Of a DNA stretch of 64,000 nt, positions 53,519 to 64,000 are shown piece by piece (position 1 is the stretch's first letter; every line of letters begins with the position of its first letter). Source of the DNA: Fagopyrum homotropicum (Eukaryota; Streptophyta; Magnoliopsida; Caryophyllales; Polygonaceae); NCBI GenBank assembly GCA_033239125.1, contig BSWB01000003.1, positions 31,077,001 to 31,141,000 of the forward strand. The letters run 5' to 3'. The position numbers and the translations under genes are program-made. Below the pieces are notes generated by a model. It searched no databases, was not told where the DNA came from, and saw only the letters and a list, made by a program, of their open reading frames with translations.

Positions 53519-54380
53519 TGATAGGTGATGGAATCACTATCAATTTGGATAGTTTTTAGAGTCTTTTTATTGCATTTGTGTCGGTTTATGCTACTAACTC
53601 CTTGGTCCAGAAGAAGAAGACTAAAAGAAGCTAAGGAAGGAGTTATAAGCACTTAGGAGTGAAGATCGTTCACGAAGCAAAGCTTTTGTTGCCTCACCGT
53701 CCCAGCGGAGCCTTGACACCGCCCCTGCGGGTGACGCCTTACTCCAGAGCGCTCCCTGCGCCTTCGCTAGTGCCAGCCATGAAGTGTGTCACCGCCACGG
53801 CGCCACTCCTTGGCGCCCCTGCGGTGACTTGCCCTGAAGAAACGAAGACCAGCACCCCTGCGCCTTCCACTGCGCCTCTTCCTGCGCCTCAACCTGGGAG
53901 CTGGAAGATGAAGAGGTTGTGTCACCGCCCCTGCGTTGACATAGGGACGCCCTGACGGCTTGGCATCAGAAACGGCAGGAAGTTGAAAGGTCAGACGTTT
54001 GAAGAGCATTGAAGATCCACCCCTGCGGAATTGCCTAGCCGCCCCTGCTGTCATGAAGAAGATCAAGCGTTTTTGCCTTCACCACCCCTGCGGAGCTGAA
54101 GGCCACCCCTGCGGTTTAACGTCAGAAGCTTTACTCCGGCTGTTTACACCACCTTTATGGCATTAAAGGTGGTTGTTTTGAGCCGGCCATTTACTCCTAT
54201 TTAGTGTCTTTTGTAGTATAAATAGTTCTTGGTTGATTGCTAGAATCACCCAACTTGTTAGCCAACAAATTATCCATTTTTCCCATTTAGATTATCTTGT
54301 TACCTTTGTAATGAGTTGTTAACTCCCTTGCTAAATTGTGTTGGTTTGAAGCTGGGTTGTTACTTTGGTTATAAGTAACA
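53519..54380 (+). repeat. 5' LTR of element J, 3' part deleted
   Basis: It begins TGATAGGTGATGGAATCAC, as K's LTRs do on the reverse strand. It carries many GCCCCTGCGG sites between about 53690 and 54120. Similarity to K's LTR stops near 54380 and gag sequence follows at once, so about the last third of the LTR and the primer site are missing. Confidence 0.8.
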
Positions 54381-54426
54381 ACGAGCAAGAGGCTGACCGT
54401 ACACTTCGTCAACTTACGCATCCACC

Positions 54427-55287
54427 TTGGCTCAAAACCCCCTTGCGGTCACTATACCGGCATTAGGGGAAGGAGTCAATTTTGAGCTCAAGCCAGGTCT
54501 CATTCACTCGCTTCAATCATTCCATGGGCTAAGCGGTGAAGACCCCATCAAACACCTTGGGAAGTTCCATACCGTGTGTATGAGCATGAAGCCGGCCAAC
54601 ATTACCGAAGAGCAAATCAAGATGAGGGCATTCGGCTTCACACCCAAAGATTCCGCAGATGATTGGTATTACCACCTTCCATCCGGGAGCATTGACACTT
54701 GGGAGAACCTTCACAAGGCGTTTTTGGAGAAATACTTCCCAGCCAAGAAGGCAAACAGCTTGAAGAAAGCTATAAGCAACATCGAGCAAGAGGCGAACAA
54801 AACTCTCTATGAGTACTTCGAAAGGTTTGCACGCCTCCGATCCAGCTGTCCTTTCCACGGATATTCAACTCAAGATCTAGTCTTGTACTTGTACAATGGC
54901 TTGCTAGACAATGAAAGGAGGATCGTCGATGCGGCTTGCGGAGGTAATATTCTTAACTCTACTCCTGACCTTGCTTTGGAAAAGATACAGGAACTAGCAA
55001 AAGGAACTCGGAACTTTGGAAGGACCCCGTCCAAGAAAGGAGTTCATGTTGTGAATACCGGGAAGAGTGAGATCTCCACTGAGCTTGCGGAGCTGAAGGA
55101 AATGGTGAAGAGGCTAACACTTATGGGAACCCCACAGCAGCTCAAAGCTTGTGGAGTATGTGCTAACCCATATCATCCAACGGACATGTGTTCATAAGTC
55201 CAGGATGACGATGCTGAGGTGAACGCAATGGTTTATGGACAACCACAGCAGCAAAGGCCTAGGAACGATCCCTATGCGTAGAATTTC
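54427..55287 (+). pseudogene. Gag of element J
   Basis: The Gag domain (FHGLSGEDPIKHLGKFHTVC, DSADDWYYHLPSGSIDTW, CPFHGYSTQDLVLYL) is intact for 257 codons. A CCHC zinc knuckle (CGVCANPYHPTDMC) is followed two codons later by TAA (55195-55197), where intact relatives should have Gln. A second stop, TAG at 55279-55281, corresponds to CAG in K. Both fit C-to-T change. The upstream start is out of frame because of the LTR-gag deletion. Confidence 0.82.
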
Positions 55288-56403
55288 ATGCCAAACTTGC
55301 GTGACCAACAGAACTTTCGTTGGAGGGATCAACAAAACCAACAACAGCAGCCCCGTCAAGGTAAGTATCAATCAACTGAAGATATGCTACAGGTTTTGAC
55401 TAAACACTTTGCTACTCATGTCCAAACAACAGAATCCAACATCAAGAACCTTGAAAAACAGGTTGGTCAAATGGCGGAAGCCATTTCAAGGACCGAATTA
55501 AGACTTTCCGGAGGATTGCCTTCCCAGACGTTTATAAACCCCAAGGAGAATGTTAGTGCCCTAACATTAAGGAGTGGGAAGCAAATCCAACAAAAACCAG
55601 CAAAAGAATCACAAAGCAAACCTTTTGTCGATTTTACCGCACCCACAACCGCCCCTGCGGCTGCAACTGCGCCCAGCACAGAGCAGACATCGCCCCTGCA
55701 GCTGGATGTCCCCGCCCCTGCGGTGACAACCCCTGAACCGCCCCTGCGCACACAAGCTGACGCCCCTGCGGAAAACACAACAGAGGGTTCTGCTAAGAAG
55801 GATTCTTACATCCGGCCTAACTTTCCGCCACTGTACTCTGAGAAACCACCAGCTTCTTTTCCTGAGGCTCTGAAGGAGAGAAGAATCATTGAGGACAAAG
55901 ACCTCTTTGAGACTTTCTCCAAATGCGAGGTAAACATTCCCCTCCTTAAGTTGGTGAAAAGTATTCCTAAGTATACTCGTTTTTTGAAGGAACTTTGCAC
56001 TATCAAGAGGAATCAGAGGCTGAAGGGGAAACAAAAAGTGCAAGTAAGTGAGCATGTGTCGGTTGTTTTCCAACGGATAATGCCCAAGAAGTGCAGCGAT
56101 CCGGGCATGGTAAGCATTCCTTATGTTATAGGGGAAACCAGCTTTGACAAAGAAATGCTTGATCTTGGTGCTTCTATCAATATTTTACCATATTCAATTT
56201 ACAAATCACTTGGCTTTGGGCCATTAATGGAAACTAGGATTGTAGTACATCTTACTGATAGATCTAATGTGTACCCGAAAGGGATAATTGAAGATGTGTT
56301 AGTAATGGTAGACAACCTAATATTTCCTGCTGATTTCTTTGTAATGGATATGGAAAATGATTCACATGTTGCGCCCATTCTGTTAGGTAGGCCATTTATG
56401 ATG
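55288..56403 (+). pseudogene. Gag C-terminus and protease of element J
   Basis: Same frame as the Gag above. A helical segment (IKNLEKQVGQMAEAI) and an Ala/Pro/Thr-rich linker encoded by GCCCCTGCGG repeats (55645-55770) precede the aspartic protease (MLDLGASINILPYSI). The frame passes LLGRPFM and then runs into inverted LTR sequence of K. Confidence 0.82.
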
Positions 56404-56493
56404 GAGAAGTCACAAGTTAGATTTCAAACAAAGACTAAGGGATATAAAGAGAAGTCACAAGTTAGCTTTCAAACAAAGACTAAGGGATATAAA
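56404..56493. repeat. 45-bp tandem duplication at the J-K junction
   Basis: Two copies of a unit beginning GAGAAGTCACAAGTTAG lie at 56404-56448 and 56449-56493. The first bases overlap J coding text and the rest is reversed LTR of K. J's and K's texts share AAGTCAC, so microhomology may have guided the join. J's frame stays open through it. Confidence 0.85.
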
Positions 56494-57582
56494 GAGAAGA
56501 TTAAAACCGTTAAACTAATCTTTATAATTGTGTTTCTTTTCCTTCAAGCAATTACAACCCGTTATTACTTAAAGGTTACTACTAGACTTCCTTCAAGCAA
56601 TTACAACCCGTTATTACTTAAAGGTTACTACTAGACTAAAGACCCGAACCTGGAATCTATTAATCCTAGTTGTTTGCATGCACTTAGAACCTAAGGTGAT
56701 CAATCTTAAGTAATAATGAAAACATGCAACTTAGATAATTGAAGCTCAAGAACTTACAACCAAAGTAATAATGCAGCCTCAAATCAACCCAATGTAGCAA
56801 GGAAACTTAGAAGCTCATTACAAAGGAAGCAAGAGAGAATAAAAGTGGGAAATGATGGATGATTCTAGCAATCAACCATGGTCTATTTATACTACAAATG
56901 GCACTAAATGGGAGTAAATGGTCGGCCCAAAATAGACACCTTTAATGCCATAAAGGTGGTGTAAATAGCCGGAGTAAAGCCTTTGTCGCTGAACTGCAGG
57001 GGCGGCCTTCAGATCCGCAGGGGCGGTTCAAGCGAAAACGTTTGATCTTCTTCGTGGCCGCAGGGGCGGCCTGGTAGTTCCGCAGGGGCGGATCATTGAT
57101 GATCTTCAAATGCTTGACTCTTCAACTTTTTGTCGCTTCAAATGCCAAGCCGCAGGGGCGGCCTAGTGTCAACGCAGGGGCGGTGACACTGACTCTTCAC
57201 CTTCATAGCTCCACAGGGTGAGACGCAGGTAGAGGCGCAGGGGCGCCGGTCTTCGCTTCTTTAGGATAAGTCACCTTAGGGGCGCCAGGGACTGGCGCAG
57301 GGGCAGTGACAGTCTTCATTCCTGGCGCTGGCGAAGGCGCAGGCTGCGCTCCGGAACATGGTGTCACCCGTAGGGGCGGTGACACTGCTCCGCAAGGGCG
57401 GTGAGGCAACAGAAGCTTTGCTTCGTGCATGGTCTTCAACTCCCAAGTGCTAAAACTCCTCTTTTATCTTCTTTTAGTCTTCTTCTTCAAGATCAAGGAG
57501 TTAGTAGCATAAACCGACACTAATGTGATAAAAAAAAGACTCTAAAAACTAACCTAAATGATAGTGATTCCATCACCTATCA
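56494..57582 (-). repeat. 3' LTR of element K, truncated
   Basis: It matches the inner part of K's 5' LTR but lacks the last few hundred bases. A second tandem duplication of 49 bp (56541-56589, 56590-56638) is absent from the 5' LTR. Many CCGCAGGGGCGG sites lie between about 56995 and 57405. Confidence 0.85.
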
Positions 57583-58551
57583 AACTCCCCCATACTTAGA
57601 CATTTTACTCGTCCCGAGTAAAACATATGACAGCAATTTTTAGACTCAAAGGCCTCAGGAAGTATAGGTAAGAGGCATAGACAACGGAAAAAGAAAAGCC
57701 AAGAAAGAAAGAAGGAAAAAGAGAGAAAATGTGAGAAAAGGTGAGAAAACTACCATCCTTATTGCTCCAAGAGTGACCTACCCGGATAACCTCATTATGA
57801 CTCCCCTTCTTATGCCGCCAAATGCCGGAAAGGGAACCTACACTTGGTGCCGCTCATTTTGCCAAGGTGCCCTTTCGGGTTTTTACCTTGCCACTCTTCT
57901 TCTTTTCTTTGATGATCTCACTTGGAACTCACATCCCTCAAGTTCAATTTTGCACCAACCCAAGGTTGGTCGGACTACCTTCTTTTTGCCTAAACCGCCC
58001 TTTCGGGTTTTCGGTTTATCCAAGGATTTTCATGACCTTTTTTTCATTTTCTTTGGCTTTTTTTTTTACTGAATAACAAACTGAATTTTAAACTACAAAA
58101 ACTCAATGCAACATACTCAAAACAAACTATACATGCAAAGATAATTCCCTCCCCCATACTTAAAACACACTTTGCTCTCAAAGTGGAAACTGAAAGCAAA
58201 GACAAATGTGGGAAAGGGAGAATAGATGGTACCACTAATGGGATGGTCCAGCCGGACCATCCGGACCCTCCTCCGGTGGGTACGGAAAGTGGCTGAAAAA
58301 GTGCTCCTGTCGGTGGTAGAGCGTGCCGATACGGTCCTGCTAAGCATCCATCCGTCGGCCAAAGGAGGTCTCAAAGCCGGCTTGCCAAGCCAACTGCTGA
58401 GCCTCGAGCTGCTGCTACTGAGCCACCTGCCACGCATCCAGCCTCTGGTCAAAGACGGAGGTCATGGAGGAGGCGAAGCTCGTCTGCCAGCTTTGTTGTT
58501 GCTCAAGCATGGTCCGCCGGTACTCGGTCTACCATGCCTGATGCTGGGTGG
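57583..58551 (-). other. 3' untranslated region of element K with both hairpin modules
   Basis: Terminal module on the reverse strand: TTTTACTCG-GGA-CGAGTAAAA (57603-57623), then TAAGTATGGGGG and the LTR. Internal module: CACTTTG-AGAG-CAAAGTG (58168-58185), then TTTTAAGTATGGGGG. The loop of the internal one differs from the others. No gene is seen in the rest. Confidence 0.8.
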
Positions 58552-59568
58552 TCAATGCCGCCATCTGAGCCTGAAGGCTCGCAAGTGCCGGATCATCATC
58601 TGGTGCCGCAGTAGGCATCTCCTCGTCCTCCGGTATGGGCATATGCTGCTCATAATCAGTTGGCTGAAGCTCGCAGCGTGCCTCTCAACAATGGCCCTCT
58701 GAGGCCTCCTTGGCACGAAAGGATCAGTCGGGATTAAAAGCTCAGAGAGCTCGTCTCCAAGTGGAAGTGGCCGGGAAAGATATGTGACGTGGCTCCCATC
58801 TGCAAATGAGAGCCAAAATAGGTTGTCCACATCCCTCTTGAGGAGCTTGCCCCTCCTCAGCATACCCCCCGTGTAGAGAGACGCCTCCAACCCGTCTTCT
58901 AGGCCGGAAAGATCCATAACTTGGGAGGCGATCAAGGAGATCACCCCACCGCCAACAATGTCCCTTGGCTCGTTCTTCCTAATCCGCTTCAAAGCTGTAA
59001 GGAAGAGGTACGGCCAATCCATCACCTTTTTGCTCATCGGGAGGCAAGAATAGAGCAGTGGAAGGTCCTTGAGGGCGACCTTGTTCTCCTCCTTGTGTCC
59101 ACAGAAGACACTCATGATGATCTTTGACAGGAGCCTCAAGCAAGGGTGAGTGAGTTTGCTGGAGTACTCACCCCCGACATGAAACTCGGATCATGTGGCA
59201 GCCTACCAAAACTCGCATAGGTCCGGTGTCGGGACTGTCTCCACCATTTCTCTGAGGGGTTGAGAGTCACTACAAAGGCCGTCTGCATCTGGAGGTAATC
59301 AACGGTGTACTTCTTCTTGTTGAACTTGAAGTTAAGTCCAACACACATGTGATCCTCCTTCTCCATGGTGAAGGTGGTTATGAACTGGTGGCTGAGCTTG
59401 GGATACGTTGGAGCACTCCTCTGTAGAAAGTCTCCGAGCCCAGCATTGTTAAGGAACGACTGCATGCTCTCCAACATGCTCCTCCAAGGTAGGAACGTGC
59501 AAAAACCAAGTTCCATACATAACCCGATCTTGCACAATCTTATACCGCTCTTTCTCAGCCTCCGACAT
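58552..59568 (-). pseudogene. Late ORF of element K, ATHILA ORF-1 type, frameshifted
   Basis: The probable start is the ATG at 59568 (MSEAEKERYKIVQDRV). Three frames are needed to reach the end: 59568 frame, 59537 frame (GLNFKFNKKKYTVDYLQMQTAF) and 59139 frame (CGHKEENKVALKDLPLLYS). It is distantly related to the late ORFs of B and G; the assignment rests on position and on general ATHILA ORF-1 resemblance. Confidence 0.65.
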
Positions 59569-60412
59569 CTTGGACTTCCTTTGTGGTTCTATTCTTGCAG
59601 TTAATTAATTAAAGGAATTAGCAACTTTCAAAAATAGAGAAAGAAGACGAACCCTCTGTTGTATTTTCCGCAGGGGCGGTGAGGTGCAGGTGCGGCAGCT
59701 TGCAGGCGCAGGGGCGGGAGAAGTGCAGACGGCGATTTTGGACAGCTACGAAGGTGGTTGCTCTTGGGGGTGCTCCGGTGGCTTCTTGCTGGTGGAGACG
59801 ATGCCGGAGGTGCTCAGAGTGGATGGAAGAGAGTGTGTGAGAGTGGAGCGTTTTGGAGGGTTAAGGAATGTGAATGGTGTTGGTGGTGAAAGCTGGTGGC
59901 GCAGGGGCGTGGTGAGGTCGTCGTCTGGGCTGTCGGAGGTGACGCAGAGGCGTGAGCAGAGGGTGGTGTGTGAGAGTTTGATGAGAGCGCAGGGGCGTGA
60001 GCTTTAAGAGAGGTAAGGTGCGAAGAAGAGTTGTGGTTGGTGATGGGAGAGAGTGAGTGGGCGGGGTAGGTGTAGGGTATTTTGGGTTTTCTTATTTTTT
60101 TCTTTTTTGCCTAAAACTGCAGGGGCGGTGACAATGAAGAGGAAGGCGTAGGCTCAGCGCCGGGGGCGGTGTTGAGGATGCGTGTCAAGGGTGGCCGCCG
60201 CAAGGGCGGGGCTTGTCACCGCAGGGACGGGCACCTGTTTGTTGCAAGCGCAGGCCCAGCGCCAGGGGCGGCGCTGGGCAGGGGTGTCACCGCAGGGGCG
60301 GGGACACTAAGCCCCAGGGGCGGTTTTCTTGATAGAGGCTCATCTTCTTATTCCTTCGGGTTGCCTCCCGAATAGCGCCTTTGTTTTACGTCGTTGGCTC
60401 GACGTAAGGGTT
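59569..60412 (-). other. Spacer of element K rich in CCGCAGGGGCGG sites
   Basis: Sites cluster at about 59665-59715, 59900-60000, 60117-60130 and 60165-60325, upstream of the late ORF. The AGGCAA hairpin is at 60355-60372. The forward-strand Gly/Arg-rich ORFs here are produced by the repeats. Confidence 0.7.
60355..60372 (-). other. AGGCAA-loop hairpin (K)
   Basis: On the reverse strand, TTCGGG-AGGCAA-CCCGAA, a perfect stem with its own outer triplet. It follows a short remnant of the pol 3' end. Confidence 0.85.
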
Positions 60413-61687
60413 CTACCTCTCTGATTGTGTCTCCTCCAGCACCACCTTGGGGTTTATAACAGTCTGTGAAGGCAATCCTCCGGAAAATCTAGTTTCGATC
60501 CTTGTTATGGCTTCCGTCATTTCCCCAACCTGTTTTTCAAGGTTCTTGATGCTGGATTCTGTTGTTTGGACATGAGTAGCAAAATGTTTAGTCAATACCT
60601 GCAACATATCCTCAGTTGATTGATACTTACCTTATTGGGGCTGTTGTTGCTGGTTTTGTTGATCCCTCCAACGATAATTCAATTGGTCACGCCAGTTTGG
60701 CATGAAGTTCTGTGCATAAGGATCGTTCCTAGGCCTTTGTTGTTGTGGCTGTCCATAACCTACTGCATTCACCTCTGCATCGTCATCTTGTACTTGGGGA
60801 TATGGGTCAGCACATACTCCACATGCCTTCAGCTGTTGTGGGGTTCCCATAAGTGTTGATCTCTTCACCATTTCCTTCAGTTCCGCAAGCTCATTGGAGA
60901 TCTCACTCTTCCCGGAATTAACAGCATGAACACCTCTCTTGGAAGAAGTCCTTCCAAAGTTCCGGATTTCTTCCGCTAGTTCCTGTATTTTTTCAAGAGC
61001 AAGGTCAGGGGTAGAGTTAAGAATGTTACCTCCACAAGCCGCATCGACGATCCTCCTTTCGGTGTCAAGCAAGCCATTGTACAAGTACAAGACTAGATCT
61101 TGAGTTGAATAGCCATGGAAAGGACAGCTGGATCGGAGGCGTGCAAACCGCTCAAAGTACTCATAAAGAGTCTCGTCCGCCTCTGCTCGATACTGCTTAT
61201 AGCTTTTTTCAAGCTATTAGCCTTCTTGGGTGGGAAGTATTTCTCCAAAAACGTCTTGTGGAGATTTCTCCCAAGTATCGATGCTCCCGGATGGAAGGTG
61301 GTAATACCAATCATCCACTGCATCTTTGAGTGTGAAGAGGAATGCCCTCATCTTGATTTGCTCTTCGGTAATGTTGGTCGGCTTCATGCTCATACACACG
61401 GTATGGAACTTCCCAAGGTGTTTGATGGGGTCTTCACCACTTAACCCATGGAAAGATGGGAGCAAGTGAATGAGACCCGGCTTGAGCTCGAAGTTTAATC
61501 CTTCCCCTAGTGCGGGTATAGTAACCGCAAGAGGGTGTTGAGCCAAAGTTGGCTAAGTGAGGTGACGAAGGGTACGATCAGCCATTTCTTGTTGGAGTTG
61601 TTGTTGTCTACGTCGCCGGTTGTGTGTCCTCTCAATTTCTGGATCAAAGGGAACAAAGCCGGAGTTAGTAGCACGGGTTTGGACCAT
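60413..61687 (-). pseudogene. Gag of element K, with pol deleted after it
   Basis: The ATG at 61687 (MVQTRATNSGFVPFDPEIER) lies about 50 bases after the primer site. An in-frame TAG follows the LRHLT block, and frameshifts occur near 61220 and 61090. The Gag domain matches J. The zinc-knuckle region has lost its His and last Cys (CGVCADPYPQVQ). At about 60445 the sequence jumps from the segment after Gag directly to the pol 3' end, so PR, RT, RNase H and IN are absent. Confidence 0.82.
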
Positions 61688-61738
61688 AAAAATGGTCCAA
61701 ACCAATAATCAATAATAATAAAATAAAAATAACTAAAC

Positions 61739-61756
61739 TCCCCGGCAACGGCACCA
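61739..61756 (-). other. Primer-binding site of element K
   Basis: Reverse complement of TGGTGCCGTTGCCGGGGA, differing by one base (T for C) from the tRNA-Asp complement in the other elements. Confidence 0.88.
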
Positions 61757-61761
61757 AAATT

Positions 61762-63277
61762 TGACTGAGATGTTTTCCTAAGGTCGTTTGTATCCTGTCA
61801 AAATATTTTCCAAACTCAATACTAAAGCAAGTATAGTGATTAAGTAAGGGTCGAACCCAAGAGAGTTTGTGTTATTTTATTAAATTCAATTATTGATTAT
61901 AGGACAAAGTGACAAAAAGGGGGGTTTTGGAATGAATTAATTGATGCACACAAAACTTAGAAAGCAATTTGAAAGAGATTGATAAGATGATGGTGAGTGA
62001 ATCTACACTAGGTTGATTCTTAGCATGTGATTACTACATTGGTGAGTTCCTTTTACAAGTTTCAAGTAATGTTCCCGTCTTGATCATATGTATGTGTTGA
62101 GTCAACCGGCATCAACACAACTTAACAAGTTAGTGTTCCGTAAACCTACAAGAACAAGTCACAAGTTAACTTTCAAACAAAGACTAAGGGATATAAAGAG
62201 AAGATTAAAACCGTTAAACTAATCTTTATAATTGTGTTTTTTTTTTCCTTCAAGCAATTACAACCCGTTATTACTTAAAGGTTACTACTAGACTGATGAC
62301 CCGAATCCATAATCTATTTATCCTAGTTGTTTGCATGCACTTAGAACCTAAGGTGATCAATCTTAAGTAATAATGAAAACATGCAACTTAGATAATTGAA
62401 GCTCAAGAAAACAAAACATTACTGAATAAAACTTATATTAAAAGGAACTTACAAACAAAGTAATAATGCAGCCTCAAATCAACCCAATGTAGCAAGGAAA
62501 CTTAGAAGTTCATTACAAAGGAAGCAAGAGAGAATAAAAGTGGGAATTGATGGATGATTCTAGCAATCAACCATGGTCTATTTATACTACAAATGGCACT
62601 AAATGGGAGGAAATGGCCGGCCCAAAACAGCCACCTTTAATCCCATAAAGGTGGTGTAAACAGCCGGAGTAAAGCCTTTGTCGTTGAACCGCAGGGGCGG
62701 CCTTCAGATCTGCAGGGGCGGTTCAGGCGAAAATGTTTGATCTTCTTCGTGGCCGCAGGGACGGCCTGGCAGTTCCGCAGGGGCGGATCATTGATGATCT
62801 TCAAACGCCTAACTCTTCAACTTTCTGTCGCTTCAGGTTCCAAGCCGCAGGGGCGGCCCAGTGTCAACGCAGAGGCGGTGGCACTGACTCTTCAGTTTCA
62901 CATCTCCACAGGGTGAGACGCAGGTAGAGGCGCAGGGGCACCGGTCTTCGCTTCTTTAGGATAAGTCACCGCAGGGGCACTAGGGAGTGGCGCAGGGGCG
63001 GCGACAGTCTTCGTTCCTAGCGCTGGCGAACGCGCAGGCTGCGCTCCGGAACATGGTGTCAACCGCAGGGGCGGTGACACAGCTCCGCGGGGGCGATGTG
63101 GCAACAGAAGCTTTGCTTCGTGCATGGTCTTCAACTCCCAAGTGCTAAAACTCCTCTTTTATCTTCTTTTAGTCTTCTTCTTTAGGATCAAGGAGTTAGT
63201 AGCATAAACCGACACTAATGTGATAAAAAAAAGACTCTAAAAACTAACTTAAATGATAGTGATTCCATCACCTATCA
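61762..63277 (-). repeat. 5' LTR of element K
   Basis: 1516 bp; on the reverse strand TGATAGGTGATGG to CAGTCA. It carries about a dozen CCGCAGGGGCGG-type sites between 62690 and 63095. The right flank is element L. Confidence 0.88.
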
Positions 63278-64000
63278 AAGTCCCAACTGAGAAAGGAAAA
63301 GATAAAGAGAAGGAGAAGGAAGATATCTATGTTCCTCCTCCAGCTTAAAAACCTCCTTTACCATTCCCGCAATCTAGAGCAAGAGCGCGTCTAGATAAAC
63401 AATTCGGTAAGTTCATTGAACTCATGAGCAAACTGCATATTAATATACCTTTCATTGGTACAATTGTAGGTATGCCCGCTTATGGGAAGTTCTTGAAAGA
63501 GCTCCTCTCTAACAAGAGGAAGTTAGAAGACTTTGGAGAAGTCAAGATGAGTTTGGAATCCTCGGAGCTTATCAAAAAAGACTGAAAAGATCCCCCCAAA
63601 TCTAAGAAATCCAAGGTCATTTTGCATTCCAATTGGAGTAGGAGAAGTCACATGTGACGCCCTTAGTGACTTGGGAGCAAGCGTAAGCATCATCCCGCTT
63701 GCTTTGTGTAGGAAGATCGGTTTAGGTGAACCTAAACCGGTGAAGATGACGTTATACATGGCGGATCAATCCATAACTCTTCACGTCGGTATCATTGAAG
63801 ACGTCCCAGTCAAGCTCGGTAAGTTTTACATTCCAATTGATTTTGTTGTGCTTGGCATTCCTGCAGATTGCCCGGTTCCGATCATACTCGGAAGACCGTT
63901 TCTTGCAACATCCGGTTGTATGGTGGATTGCAAGAATGCTAGACTAGCCTTCGACATAGGAGAAGAGAAGGTTGAGTTTGTTCTCTCAACTTTGGTGAAA
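63278..64000 (+). pseudogene. Element L: B-like gag-protease fragment, runs off the window
   Basis: Closest to element B: KEKEDIYVPPPA, KPPLPFPQSRARARLDKQFGKF, then protease with LGASVSIIPLALCRKIGLG. It is broken by a TAA within PPPA/KPPL (63346-63348) and by frameshifts near 63580-63660. K inserted at its left end. The part of L left of K is not found next to K's other end, because that end is truncated. Confidence 0.85.

Larger units (their letters stand above)
53519..56403 (+). mobile_element. Element J: truncated Athila-type element of the J/K family
   Basis: Partial 5' LTR, then gag and protease. The primer site and LTR end are deleted, and everything after the protease is replaced by the head-on junction with K at about 56404. 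J and K share LTR sequence and the CCGCAGGGGCGG motif. Confidence 0.8.
56404..63277 (-). mobile_element. Element K: pol-deleted, non-autonomous member of the J/K family
   Basis: Right to left: 5' LTR, primer site, frameshifted gag, an abrupt deletion of all enzymatic domains, AGGCAA hairpin, decayed late ORF, internal and terminal hairpin modules, and a truncated 3' LTR fused to J. It inserted into B-like sequence L at 63278. Keeping every non-coding signal while lacking pol resembles the design of D. Confidence 0.82.

Noticed and set aside
57731..58076. Two overlapping forward ORFs in the 3' UTR of K
   Set aside because: No recognisable domain, wrong strand for K, low-complexity Phe-rich ends.
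59684..60375. Gly/Arg-rich forward ORFs in K's spacer
   Set aside because: Produced by GC-rich CCGCAGGGGCGG repeats; the element is on the opposite strand.

Overview
The window is repetitive plant DNA. It holds LTR retrotransposons nested inside one another and no recognisable host gene, structural RNA gene or CRISPR array. A flowering plant and a heterochromatic location are inferred from four things: Athila-lineage Ty3/gypsy elements with LTRs of about 1.5-1.8 kb; primer-binding sites complementary to the 3' end of plant tRNA-Asp; a late ORF of the ATHILA ORF-1 type; and a Tekay/Del-like chromovirus fragment. The species cannot be told from the sequence.

Layout, left to right. Element A (+, 1 to about 21790) is an Athila element whose 5' LTR is cut by the window edge. 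Its pol is split by element B (+, 5347-18444), a complete and young Athila element with a 5-bp target duplication (AGGGC), near-identical LTRs, one intact 1950-codon gag-pol and an intact late ORF. A loses its 3' end near 21790 and abuts element G (-, about 21791-35482). G lacks integrase and a 3' LTR and carries two solo LTRs of the A family (21998-23826, TSD TATAA; 27240-29067, TSD CATCT). G abuts, and probably inserted into, element F (+, 35483-50273), which keeps only RT to the 3' LTR. F is split by element D (+, 36973-43575, TSD GCTAC), a complete, young, non-autonomous element with one shuffled gag/integrase ORF. A decayed chromovirus I (+, 50274-53518) follows. It is invaded by J (+, 53519 to about 56403, TSD side AATAG), which is fused head-on to K (-, about 56404-63277), a pol-deleted member of the same family. 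L (+, 63278-64000) is a decayed B-like protease fragment that runs off the window.

Most of the unexplained signal is non-coding. (1) Each Athila family carries its own short palindrome, often as half-site / full site / half-site hairpin cassettes of about 50-60 bp. These lie upstream of the LTR TATA box, in the LTR leader, in coding linkers, after pol and just before the late-ORF ATG. The arms differ by family (CCA..TGG, CCT..AGG, AAAT..ATTT) around a shared CGGYCG core. J/K carry CCGCAGGGGCGG instead. (2) A hairpin with an invariant AGGCAA loop follows pol in six elements, and its outer stem pairs covary. (3) A second covarying hairpin sits directly before AAGTATGGGG, once about 0.6-1.3 kb upstream of the 3' LTR and again at the terminal polypurine tract. 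(4) The same AAGTATGGGGT string occurs in integrase coding sequence and is kept in deletion derivatives.

How the parts would work together: B is the only apparently autonomous copy. Gag packages the RNA; PR, RT, RNase H and IN replicate and integrate it from the tRNA-Asp primer. D, K and G lack enzymes but keep LTRs, primer sites and (D, K) both hairpin modules, as expected of elements mobilised in trans. The late ORF has no visible membrane segment and shows acidic and Arg-rich stretches, so a nuclear role, possibly at the family-specific palindromes, is a testable inference.
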